Shown: one piece after another, positions 54,125 through 64,000 of the stretch | Layout: every line of letters begins with the position of its first letter | Position numbering within the stretch: position 1 is the stretch's first letter | Assembly (NCBI GenBank): GCA_902729315.2 | Contig: LR746273.1 | Coordinates: 4,441,001-4,505,000 of the forward strand | Length of the DNA stretch: 64,000 nt | Origin: Spirodela intermedia | Taxonomy: Eukaryota > Streptophyta > Magnoliopsida > Alismatales > Araceae | Direction: 5' to 3' | Notes under the pieces: model-generated | Seen by the model: only the letters and a program-made list of their open reading frames with translations | The model's database searches: none | Told to the model about the DNA's origin: nothing | Translations under genes and position numbers: made by a program

Positions 54125-56057
54125 CTAAGCCCAGCCACCAAGCCTCCCCTGCGGGTCGTAGCTAGTGAAGATGCGGAATTCGTTGCCAAGCTTGCTGGAA
54201 TGACGGGGCCTGAACCCACAAGGCCGGAGCTTCAAGAGCTCCAAGGCTCTCTCCTCCTGCACCTCTCCTGCAACAGGATGATCCACCCATTTTAACCTCA
54301 AAATCATATATAAAAGATGAAGATCTCACCCCCCAACAGCAAAAGAAAAGGAAAAGAATGAGGAGACGGATCCCCATGAGAGATCAAGATTTCCTAGCTT
54401 GACTTTCTTTCTGTTTTTTTTTTCTGAATGAATTTCAAGTGAGTGATGATCATGAAAGAGGAACCAGCCGATCAAAAGGTGATCTGTCGTATGGAACAGA
54501 ACTGAATTATCGACTGCAAGCTGAGAGATGGGCAAAAAAGGAAGACGAGGATAAGAGGAAGCAGATGGATGTTATGCTGATGGGTAGAACAGAACTATGC
54601 AGCAGACGATGGATGGCGGATCATATACGAGCGAGTGATGCAGAGATTTCCAGGTGGAGGGTTTCAGAGGGGAACCTGTGAGCAGGAGCAAGTATGAGTC
54701 TTCAGGCCGGGCAAGAAATGAGACCGTCCGGGCGACCTTCTCCAAGCACTCTTGACTCTGCAAGAACAGGAATGCCGCTTTCTCCTTAAAAGGGCAAGAA
54801 CACACCGACCAACGACGTATAAAGGTAAATGGTGGAAGCAGTGAATGAAAGCGAGATACAGATTATTCCAAGTTGAGAGCGGTTACTTCTTTGAGGAACA
54901 CTGAAAGTGCTGTCGACTTTGTCACTGGAATGCTATTTAGTACCATGGAAAACGATCGTAATTGTTATTTTTTGTTGTAATCTTTAATCTTCTCAGGGAA
55001 ACGTTCGATGATTTGGGGGATGAAAATCGGATGAGATTGAAGCCGTGAAAATAATCGATACTGGTCGTCTAAAAGCACTTACCAGGTAGGGGGGATCTGC
55101 GATGACAACTTGGTAAGCGTGCCGCATCACTGATGGGAGCTCATACGGCTTGTTGTAATCATAGAACGTGAAATCAGCGCCGTATTGCTCAAACCGCCTG
55201 TCGAACTCGAGCAGATGCACAGCGATGCTGGGATCCATCTTCTGGCGTTTGGGCCAGGAATTCCATGTTCAGCAGACAAGATGACCACCGAAATGCAAGA
55301 AGGAAGAAACAAAGAGCGAGCCATAATCGGTCATGAAAACGGATGACGAAATTCCAAGATCCGTAGCGTCCGGAAAGGTCTAGGGTTTTGGTTATGAAAC
55401 TGGAGATCTCTGCCAATACCAAAGAGGAACGAGAACTGTAATCGTCTGCAAACTTCGGAATCGCCGGAATAAATCACGATCGATTTCGGTAGAGCTCGCA
55501 GAAGGACCGACCAAACTGTAATTCGTCTGAGATTATGAATATGACGAATCTTACGATTGAAGAAGAAACTCGTAGGAATATAAATTCTTCGAGCCGCAGG
55601 GATGGAAAAGCGACGAATCAGGTACAAATGTGTGTGGCACAAATCCACATAAATCAATCGGGAAACTGTTCTCGCCCGTTGAGGAGGGACTCCGCGAATG
55701 TACCTTGAGATAGGTGTAGATAGTGGGGCAGGCGATGCAACCGACGAGGCACGAGGAACCTGCCGCGGCGCAAAGCACCATGATCTCCTCCGCAACCGTC
55801 CTCGCCGTGTCCGGATCGTACCAGAATTGACTCAGTCGCCAGTCCTCCGAGACTAGCTCAACGGCACAGTCCCCTTCCGCATCATCCCCCCCCGTGGGGA
55901 CACCAGTCTCCTGCTGCAGCCTCTGCTGTTCGGCGAGGAACTCCGTCAGGGCTTCCAGAGCTCGAGCGCTGAGCAACGGCCGGGAATCATCCTCTTCCCC
56001 CTCCACAGCTTCCAGCGTCGCCGCCGCCCTCTCGCCATCGTCTCCCGTAACGGCCAT
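54125..56057 (-). CDS. EFM5: eEF1A lysine methyltransferase (EFM5/EEF1AKMT1/N6AMT2 family)
   Basis: Four exons on the minus strand: 55704-56057, 55083-55241, 54676-54757, 54125-54267, giving 245 aa, close to the family norm. The family transfers methyl from S-adenosylmethionine to a lysine of eEF1A (Lys79 in yeast and human); older records call it an N6-adenine DNA methyltransferase because of its DPPY motif. Seen here: SEDWRLSQFWYDPDTARTVA at the start of the fold, LLEFDRRFEQYGADFTFYDY, the DPPY motif at residues 167-170 (QVVIADPPYL), SYLLLLTGE, and the C-terminal CGFRPRHSSKLGNEFRIFTSYDP..LGGW signature. The first about 60 residues are acidic and poorly conserved. Exon 2 begins at a tandem CAGAAG acceptor, so one Lys is optional. 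It converges on the UBP gene. Confidence 0.93.
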
Positions 56058-56284
56058 CGTCTCCGTCCGAGATGGGAGGGGGTTTAGCGGAGGGGAAACG
56101 TCATGTCACGTTGGGGTTTCAGAGCAGCGTCCGAGAGTAAAAAGCGAATATGCAAACTTTAGTCGCCAAAAAGAAGAAACAATCTTTGCAGGGGGCATCG
56201 TAAACTTAACTCGGCCTCTTCCTCCAGGCTGCAGAGATGAGCTCTGAAGAAAATTCTGTGAAAGCTACGGCCAGGGAGAGAGGG

Positions 56285-56285
<1 letters not shown>

Positions 56286-56315
<30 letters not shown>

Positions 56316-56453
56316 GGTCCGGAAGAACAAGAAGATAGATAATCAGCACAGACAACAGTCGTAGATCCCGCCGTCCGCAGAAATTGCAAATGGAGAAAGG
56401 ATGCCGTCCGACCCATCTTTCTCTCTCATGGGACTATCTCTCTCTCTCTCTCT
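56286..56453. repeat. GA tract and CT tract near the GH3 gene 3' end
   Basis: GA units at about 56286-56310 and CT units at about 56437-56453 flank the stop codon region of the GH3 gene. The first lies in the spacer between two minus-strand genes. Confidence 0.8.
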
Positions 56454-57357
56454 CAAGGGCTCACGCTCCCCTTGCGGGGCTTCGTCGTGAGGCCGAAGCC
56501 GAAGGGGAAGAGCGGGTCGTAGTGGGGGTCTCCGACGTTCATCGGGAGCTGCGCGGGTGACCTGAACCAGGTGCGCGCCAGCTTCCCCGAGAAGCCGTAG
56601 TCCCCGAACAGCACGTCCGCCACACCCTGCCCCTCCGTGCCGGGAAGCCACGCCGCTACCAGCGCGTCCACCGCCCCCATGAACGGCTCCACCACGACCG
56701 GCCGCCCCGTGACCAGTACCACCACGCACCTCACGCTGCCGCCGCACGCCGCACTCACCGCGGCGCCGCCCGGCTCCGTCACGGTGAGGTTCTGACTGTC
56801 GCCCTTCGTCTCCGCGTAGGGCGTCTCCCCCACCGCCACGATCGCGTAGGAGAAGCCGCCCTTCTCCACGAAGCTCCGGTCGGGGCTCTCGGAGAAGACC
56901 ACCTCCGTCGACGGCGTCACCGCCGCTCTCACGGCGGCGAGGATCGTCGTCCCTGCTCCGGCAGCCGAACAAACAGAAGAGAAGAGAAAATCTCGGGGAT
57001 CAAAGGAAAGAAATAACACCGGCAGAAGATCTGGGGAAGAAGCAGGGCCGGAACTCCGCACCAACGGTGACGTCGTTGCCGCTGACTCCTTGCCACTCCA
57101 TGGTCCAGCCACCGCACTGGTAGCCCAGGTTGTCGGCGTGGCTGCCGGCGACCAGGATCTTCGGGGCGCTCTTGGTCAAGGGCAGCAGCGGCTCCCCGCC
57201 GTCCTTGCCGTTCTTCAGGAGAACCAGAGACTTCCTCACCGCCTCCCTTGCCAGCTCCCGATGCTCCTGCCCACCACCCACAACCCAGAAATGTCAATTC
57301 ACCATCCACATGTATATACACAGAGATGAAGGGTAGATAGAGAGAGAGAGGAGATGG

Positions 57358-57404
<47 letters not shown>

Positions 57405-58594
57405 CGGGCTTCCGATGTGGCTGGCGAGGGAGAGATCGGAGAGGGGGCTTTCGAAGAGGCCCATGGTGAACTTGACCCGGAGGATCCGGCGGACGGCGTC
57501 GTCGATGCGGCTTATGGGGATGAACTTGTTCTGAACGAGGAAGGTCAGGTTGCTGATGAATCCTCGGTAGTCGAAGGGCACCATGATCTGAATGGAGCAA
57601 GGAAACCATTTTTACGCACCAGAAACAGATTTCTGAGATCTAAGCGACTGAATATCATAGAAATTTTCCGATCGAATATTGTTGACCAACCATGTCAAGC
57701 CCCGCATTGATCGAAGTCAACACGGAGTAGGTGTAATTGGCGCCGGGGGGGGAAGTAATCCGATCGATCCCCTGCCAGTCTGAGATCACGAACCCCTGGA
57801 AAGATCCATATGATTTTTTCAATGCCCGTCAGAAAAATCCCACAGCCCCCGTCGATCGACGAACAGGAATTGACGAAAAATTGAAGCTTGAGATTCTTTT
57901 TCTGACCCGGAAGCGGAGCTTGTTCTTGAGGAAGCCGGTGACCAGCTCCCGGTTAGCGTGCATCTTCTTGCCATTCCAGCTCGAGTAGGAGATCATGACC
58001 GTGGAGACCCCCTTGACGACTGCGCGGTAGTAGCCGGGCATGTGGATCCCAAGGAGTCCACGCTGGTCAATGATGGTGTTGTCCTCGTTGACCCCGCCGG
58101 TCGTCCCGCCGTCCCCCACAAAGTGCTTGGCGCAGGCTGCCACCTTCTCCCTGCCCAAGAGTACGATCGAGGTCAACGCCATTCAATTACAGGGCGAGGG
58201 GAAGGAGGAAGGAGGAGAGAGGAGGTCAACGTCCTACTTTCCGGCTACGAAGGGAACCCCCCTACGGGAGTCCGCCGGGAGATCCCCCTGAAGCCCGGGG
58301 ATGATCTCCGTCATCATCTCCACGATCTTGGGGTCCTCGCTGTAGCTCTCATAGCAGCGCCCCCACCTCGGATCGCGGCAGACCTGGTCAAACCCACCCA
58401 GACGGGCCAATTCGAATCAAATCGGATGAACATATCAAATCGGGCGATCAAATTTTCTGAGAGCTAAAAAAATATGCTAGATTTCTTTACGGCGATGCAC
58501 GGCGCGAAGGCGTACTGGATGCCCGTCCCTCTGACCTCCAGCGCGGTGGCGGCGCCGATCTTCTTCACGAGCTCCGGGTCCCTGACGAGATAAT

Positions 58595-58646
<52 letters not shown>

Positions 58647-59167
58647 GCCTGGTGACACCGAGGCCGACGTTGTGGGGGAAGATGGTGGCCTTGAAGACGT
58701 TGTTGTGGCCATGGACAGCGTCGATGCCGTAAATCATCGGAATGCCGAGGCGGGTCGAGAGGCTGCCCTTCTGGAGCCCATTGACCATGTCGAGCCACTC
58801 CTTGGCGGAGGCCCGCGCCGCCGGGACGCTCCCGCCGCCGCTCAGCACGCTCCCTAAAGTCAAAAACCACCGGACATCAGCCCCATCCGCCGCCGTTTTC
58901 CCAAGATCATCATCATCATCATCATTCATCAGGCCCCTTACCAATGGCGTACTCCTTCATGACGTCGGCGGAGGCGACGGCTCGCTCGATCTGCGTCATC
59001 TGCCCGATCTTCTCGGAGAGGGTCATCCTCTTAAGCAGGTCCCTCACGCGGGCCGCCACCGGCTTCCTCGGGTCCTTGTACGCCGGCTGGCGGGCTCCAG
59101 CGAGCGGCGCCGCCAGAAGCAGGAGCACAAGGCCCAGCAATGGCGTTGGCGGCCGGCCACTCCCCAT
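56453..59167 (-). CDS. GH3 family exo-beta-glucanase (beta-D-glucan exohydrolase type)
   Basis: Nine exons on the minus strand: 58942-59167, 58649-58853, 58491-58581, 58238-58383, 57907-58150, 57691-57795, 57405-57587, 57062-57266, 56453-56952, giving 634 aa. The product should release glucose from the ends of cell-wall beta-glucans in the apoplast. A signal peptide ([14 protein letters not shown]) ends near residue 25. The GH3 N domain shows [44 protein letters not shown] and the nucleophile Asp310 in [12 protein letters not shown]. The C domain shows GGWTMEWQG and the acid/base Glu516 in [13 protein letters not shown], spaced 206 residues from Asp310, as I recall for barley ExoI (D285, E491). 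Intron 2 is a 67-bp GC-AG intron made mostly of CT repeats. Start: ORF sequence upstream of 59167 is repeat-derived. Confidence 0.95.
57361..57401. repeat. (GA)n in GH3 intron 7
   Basis: About 20 units, CT on the sense strand, abut the 5' splice site of the 138-bp intron between exons 7 and 8. Confidence 0.9.
58598..58644. repeat. (AG)n filling GH3 intron 2
   Basis: About 23 units, CT on the sense strand, make up roughly 70 percent of a 67-bp intron (58582-58648). Confidence 0.9.
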
Positions 59168-59229
59168 CCTGTCCCCCTCCCCTCCCCACCTGATTCCTGT
59201 TCGTCGACGCAGCAAGAAGACAGTGAGAG

Positions 59230-59232
59230 TGA

Positions 59233-59287
<55 letters not shown>
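59230..59287. repeat. Compound GT/GA microsatellite in the GH3 leader
   Basis: A run of about 8 GT units leads into about 22 GA units, 60-120 bp upstream of the start codon, reading CT then CA on the sense strand. Confidence 0.9.
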
Positions 59288-59289
<2 letters not shown>

Positions 59290-59921
59290 ATGGCGCCGGA
59301 GGAGCAGAGAGGGGAGGAAATGCGATCGATTGCCGATCTGTAAATGGTTCAACGAACAAGTAGAGTTCGATTCAGAGGGAGATTTTTTTTTTATGTAAAG
59401 TAGGGGGGAAAAATTACAGCGACGGGGGTTGCTCGATCGGGCAATGCGTACCGAATCTTCGATGATAATTAATCATCCAGGGTAGTGATTAAATCGGACG
59501 CTGAAGAGCGGAGAGGGGGCGTCTGTCATCGTGGGAGGAGAGTGAGACACTAGTTGATGAGCACGACAGTAACCCTATAACTTCATCGAAGCCGGTGCAG
59601 GCGGGCAACGGCGGAAGGAACTGAAACGCAGAAGAAAGCTCGCCATTGATGTGCGGAGAAGGGTCCCGGAGAGGGAGCTCCACAAGACCCTCCAGGATCG
59701 GCCGGCTTTGCCGTTTTCCAGGCGAAAAAGGAAGGGATAAGGGGCCTCAGATGGGGAAGGCCTACAGAGATGGGCCGAGAGGAAGAGGATGGAGGGAAGA
59801 GAGGGAGAGAGAGAGAGAGAGGGAGAGAGACCTTCGGAGGACGGCGCGGTTGCTCGCTCTCTGCAGCCCCTCCGTGTGCGGCGCGGACACGTTCGACACG
59901 ACCGTGAGAACGGGAGGAGGT

Positions 59922-59929
59922 TATTTATA
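59922..59929 (-). promoter_or_regulatory. Candidate TATA box for the GH3 gene
   Basis: The minus strand reads TATAAATA in a GC-rich setting about 755 bp upstream of the start codon. Use would imply a long leader or a leader intron, so the assignment is tentative. Confidence 0.25.
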
Positions 59930-59994
59930 TCCGTCGCGGCCAGTGAGGGAGAGCCTCTTGAAAAGATCAGAAGATGGATACGGGCAGTGACCTG

Positions 59995-60034
<40 letters not shown>

Positions 60035-61555
60035 TGCTCTTGTCCTGGTCTTCAGCACAGACACTAGCGGACGGGGTTTCCCATACCGTCCATGATCGAC
60101 TTCAAACCCATTTAGTTGAAACTTAAACCTGCCTCGCCTATCCTCTTCCCAGATTTAGTTCAGCTTATCCACATCTCCATACCTTTTCAGAGAGCCAGTT
60201 CCTCTGGTTTCTCTCTCTCTCTCTTCTTCTTTTCAGATTAATGGGTTTATTTTCACGTAATCTGAGAATCTGAGAATCTGAGAACGGAGGCACAAGCTCG
60301 TGAGAGGCGCAAAGAACACATCCTTTATAGGGGGAAGAGCAGAAAGGCGGAGTCTTTGCATGGGCTCCTAAGGAAGGCCTTTTTCGCAACGAAACAAGCG
60401 TAGATTAACTATATGTATATAAAGAGAGGTAAAAGAGAGAACTATTCAAAATAAAGCGGGAGATCTTAAATTTCTTTAGGAACGACAAAGATTCCCCAAA
60501 ACTCCCACTACGCGGCGATTGGGGCAGTCCTGGGCCCACACTGTAACGGTTCAGTGTTTTTTTCTAAATGCCCCTCATTTTTCTAATATGTTCTCTTATA
60601 CCAACGACGCTTGGCCGATTCTTTTTCCGGAGCTTAGGTTTAGAGCGATTCTGGAAAATCTGGTAAAGTGAGAATCGCCCGCCGCCTGCGTTTCCCGAAT
60701 GAACATGCGTCGCACCTGCGAAAAAGCGATTCCCCCAGCCGAACAGTATTATCGATGGGGCGGGTCGGGCCTAAGGTTTTATTACGAGGCCTAAGGTTGT
60801 ATTACGAGGCCATTCGCCAACATGAACCAGGAGGGAAGCCCGAAAAACGACATTCAAGCCGTGGCCCATGAAGCTCTGCCCGGTCCGAAAAACCCTCTGC
60901 TTGCATCTATCCTACCTAGCTAGAGAGAGAGAGAGAGAGAGTGCAGCTTGGGCTCAGTTTTTAGTGTTCTTGAAAAGCATGACAGGCATAAAATAAAATA
61001 AAAATGAAATAAGATATATTTTTAAAATGGATCATGCACCGAAGACCATCAATCGTGGAGGGCCGTCGATGGGTCGGGGCAGGCCCGACCGAGTCGGGTC
61101 CCAGAGAAAAGCCCGACAAAATGGGCTCCGCAAATCCGCCAGCTTTTTACGCAATAAATTCTGAAGCGTTTCCAAACGCTGCATACGCTAATTTATTTGA
61201 ATAAACTGTCGAGAATTGTCAAAAATAAGAGATTCCCAGAAGAATTGTCAACACCGACGGCCGTGATCTGATCAGGGAGATATCTGATGACCAGGGGAGC
61301 TGCAGCAAGGTATTATGATGATGACGATGATAAAATCAGAAAATCCCAAGAACAATAATAGAAGATAACACAAGGATGATAAGGGGAAATAAAAACAATG
61401 ATAAATTGGTATTATTATTATTAGTATTATTATTATGATCGTTATAATGAAACAATAAGCAGAGGCTACAAGCTGATTTCAAGAGTCTACCACCGTCTAA
61501 CGCTGAATTTACACTGGGATCTCTATAGAGGAGGAAGGAAGCCCTCCTCGTGATG

Positions 61556-61606
61556 GTTGGTCGGTCGGTCGGTCGGTCGGTCTGTCTTTCTTTCTGTCTG
61601 TCTGTC
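61556..61606. repeat. Tetranucleotide (GGTC)n and (TCTG)n tract
   Basis: About 6-7 GGTC units followed by TTTC/TCTG units lie immediately after the stop codon of the TIGR01589 gene, in its 3' UTR. Confidence 0.85.
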
Positions 61607-62039
61607 TCAGGACTTCTCCTCGTCGGATTGAGAGGAGGGTCCGGTGATGTTGTCAACAAAGTAGTCCTCGACTGCAAAATAAATATAGCACCCAAAAATT
61701 ACTGAATTTAATCCGGTGATGATATGATCCGTGCCTCTCGTAAGAGAACTACCTATGTCGTCTTGATCGGGGTCGAGCATGATCTCGCTCTCGTGCAGGA
61801 ATGGGGAGCCGGTGTAGCTTCCGAGGTCCCCCAGGTCTGCATAATCAGCCAATGATCAGACCATGATTTGCCGAAATTAGGATGTCTCGACACAAGTGAC
61901 ACATAATGATGACGATGATGATGATGATGATGATGATGACGACCATAGTAATGATCTTGTGGGTATTTCATAAGCTGGCGATCCCAGATAGTATCATATA
62001 ATTTGAAAACTTGAGGATTAAAGAAAATGCAAAAATGTA

Positions 62040-62097
<58 letters not shown>

Positions 62098-63955
62098 GAA
62101 GAGAGAGAAAGAGAGGAAAAGAGAGAGAGAGAGAGGGAGAGGAAAAAAACAGTGCTGGATGCTGGGCATCTCTCAAGAAGGTTACCTTCCAAATTTGTCA
62201 GATCAGCGGTGAGGTCAGTGAGGCTGAAGGTCCAGGGGAGCTGGCCCCCTGACTGGAGGGTGTCCTTGGACGAACCTTCGCCGTCAAACCCGAGCTGGAT
62301 GTCCCCCTTGGCCCCTACTACATCAGTGGTGAAGGCAGAGTCGAGCACCGAGGAGTCGATTCCCATCCCTGAGATGTCGGCTGGCGTGAAGGGAAAGTGC
62401 CCGCACGATGCCACCGAGGTGGGGCTCACCGCCATCTCAGACATGGACGACATGGCATTGCAGGGCGGGGCCGGGGGCACGTCGGCTGCATTCTCGCCCA
62501 CCATTTCCCTTCAGGTGAAGACACCATCAGCACCTCGTTGGCAAGAGATTAATAACTAGGTTATCTATGCATTTTCTTTCCCCCAAACTACGCGACTCGG
62601 GAAGGCCACATCTTTCAAGGGAATAGAGAACCTACCCATTCATGGAGTGGACCCGGACCGGGTGAAAGCCACCTGGTGCAGGGAACCCATTGACCACGTG
62701 GCAGTTGGGCAACCTCATGGGATCGAGATGGGGCTGCGTGGCGGCAGGCATCGCAGGCTGCTGCAGCACGGGGTACCCCATTGGTAAATTGCTTGCTGCA
62801 CTGTGAAAGACTGATGCTGAATAATAATGATCCACTTACTCAGAACATCAAAAATATGCAAGTACCCATGTGCAATAGCAGCAAAAAAATTCATTAATGA
62901 AGCTCTCATATTAAAGATATGCGTGGCTAGAAGATCAAGCTTCCATCCAACAAGACAAAAGCCACCGCGAGGAGCTATGTGAAATTCTAGCAAGATATTC
63001 CAGCCAATTTCATGCAATTTCGGCTCTGCATTGCTGGAAATTAAGTAGCCATCCAAAAAGATTAAACCGTACAAGGAGTTTCCGCATGCACCCATGAACA
63101 CTCATAGAAAAAAAAATAAAAGTCGGGGATTCCATATCTAATGCTATTTATAACTAGGGATTAAGCTTGTGAAAAGAGAAGACTATGCAGGAAAATTTTA
63201 TTTTTAAAGCTTTCCAGCGAGAGAACAATGATTGCAAATAATTGCTTCAGTATGAGGAGTTTAAGACAACAAACTCTTCCACCTTAGTTGAAAGTGTCTT
63301 GTCACGGATTAAATGAAAAAAAAAAGGGTTCTCGTGAGAAATCTGGCTAAGAGAAATATAATTCTTGAAGCCCCAGATGTTCTCATGACAATGAACTTGC
63401 CACCACCGTCAACCATTTCCTTATTATTGCCCAAGGGAAAAAGGTGGTAGAACCATCTGAAACTGTTCCCTTTGTCTTCGGAAATTTGCAAGCATATATC
63501 TATGTATATATAGTGGATCAGGAGTTGGATGGCAAGCTCCAATAGCTTTGGAGGGGATCCAGAGAAAAATAATATTTTCCCCTTTTATGTGTGGGCGAGA
63601 GAAAAAAACTCACATGACTTATTCAGATATTGAAATTTTTGTTAGGGAGTACGCCTTGCCTCATAAAATAGTAATCCACAACAAATAATAGACAACCTAT
63701 TCATTTAATTTGCATAATAAATAAATAAAAATAAAAGTAGACACCCGAGTCTCAGGGTGGGCGAAAAATTACCAGGAATTGGATGAACGCCATTCTGCAT
63801 GGGAGCCATTGGCACCTTGGGAGGCGCTGGGTACTTCATCAGATGGTATTGGTGCTCAAGCAAGTTATTGAAAAGCAGAATCTGCTTCTTGAGCTTCAAT
63901 CTTATGTAATAAGCCCTGAAAAACTCGGCATTCTCCTCCTCCAGCTTCTGCCAAA
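61607..63955 (-). CDS. Plant-specific TIGR01589-domain protein, 3' part
   Basis: Five exons are visible on the minus strand: 63773-63955, 62636-62795, 62186-62508, 61753-61836, 61607-61671. They encode the last 270 residues; the first exon(s) lie beyond the window. The first visible residues, WQKLEEENAEFFRAYYIRLK and LLFNNLLEHQYHLMKYP, are the end of the uncharacterised plant domain TIGR01589 (A_thal_3526). Then follow a Pro/Met-rich linker (NLPMGYPVLQQP), MSSMSEMAVSPTSVASCGHFPF, FSLTDLTADL, GDLGSYTGSPFL and an acidic end with DNITGPSSQSDEEKS. Together they match a conserved plant family of unknown function that is rich in short acidic/hydrophobic motifs. A transcriptional-regulator role is only a guess from composition. 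Splice phases are consistent across all five exons. Confidence 0.88.
61913..62145. repeat. (ATG)n and GT/GA tracts in an intron of the TIGR01589 gene
   Basis: An ATG/ATC-type trinucleotide run (about 61910-61942) and a GT-GA compound tract (about 62040-62145) lie in the intron between exons at 62186-62508 and 61753-61836. On the sense strand they read CAT and CT/CA. Confidence 0.85.
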
Positions 63956-64000
63956 CTTGATCAACAGAAAAGGTATAATAAAGCTCTCTTCCCTTCTTAA

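Larger units (their letters stand above)
59168..61606. other. Spacer holding the GH3 leader and promoter
   Basis: No gene is supported. GT/GA tracts at 59230-59287 lie directly upstream of the GH3 start (CT/CA on its sense strand). Further GA tracts lie at 59800-59829 and 59997-60030. The remaining 60100-61600 is non-coding, with the 3' UTR of the next minus-strand gene at its right end. Confidence 0.5.

Noticed and set aside
56343-56972. A 209-codon minus-strand ORF in the last GH3 exon
   Set aside because: It is an alternative frame of the conserved GH3 exon 9, rich in Gly/Arg as expected for a frame shadow.
62011-62559. Plus-strand ORFs reading [10 protein letters not shown]
   Set aside because: They are translations of GT/GA microsatellites and antisense of the TIGR01589 exon.

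Overview
This is a plant nuclear genome window, from a flowering plant. All protein-coding genes have many spliceosomal introns, and one encodes a recognisable UBP12/UBP13-type deubiquitinase. GC-rich first exons beside AT-rich introns and intergenic DNA are more typical of monocots than eudicots, but that placement is tentative. I did not find a previously undescribed system. The unusual content is in transposon nesting and in gene-structure details.

Layout. Positions 1-8832 are a transposon graveyard. Two degenerate Ty1/Copia elements on the minus strand are nested (about 334-3815 inside about 3784-5043). The reverse transcriptase of the inner one is cut by an LTR of an unidentified family. 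A second LTR of that family (5457-8832) is itself split by a younger solo LTR (6327-7952) with a perfect 5-bp target duplication. Positions 8833-13500 are AT-rich intergenic DNA. 13784-16384 (+) is a GTD-binding (DUF593) coiled-coil gene. 16385-20047 is intergenic. 20048-27835 (-) is a 12-exon diphthine-ammonia ligase (DPH6) gene. A tRNA-Arg(CCT)-like locus lies at 28831-28902 (-). 29928-33953 (+) is the 9-exon IMP4 gene. 33954-37539 is intergenic. 37540-53160 (+) is a 32-exon UBP12/13-type gene. 54125-56057 (-) is a 4-exon eEF1A lysine methyltransferase gene (EFM5/EEF1AKMT1 type). 56453-59167 (-) is a 9-exon GH3 exo-beta-glucanase gene. 61607-63955 (-) is the 3' part of a plant-specific TIGR01589-domain gene that runs off the right end.

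Exon models were built by hand from splice dinucleotides, reading-frame continuity and family conservation. For the complete models, total CDS length is a multiple of three: GTD 509 aa, DPH6 747 aa, IMP4 293 aa, UBP 1116 aa, EFM5 245 aa, GH3 634 aa.

Three genes serve translation: DPH6 modifies eEF2, EFM5 methylates eEF1A, and IMP4 matures 18S rRNA. Nothing shows co-regulation and they are not an operon. Pyrimidine (CT) dinucleotide tracts on the sense strand recur in 5' leaders and introns, and one of them makes up most of a 67-bp GC-AG intron in the GH3 gene.
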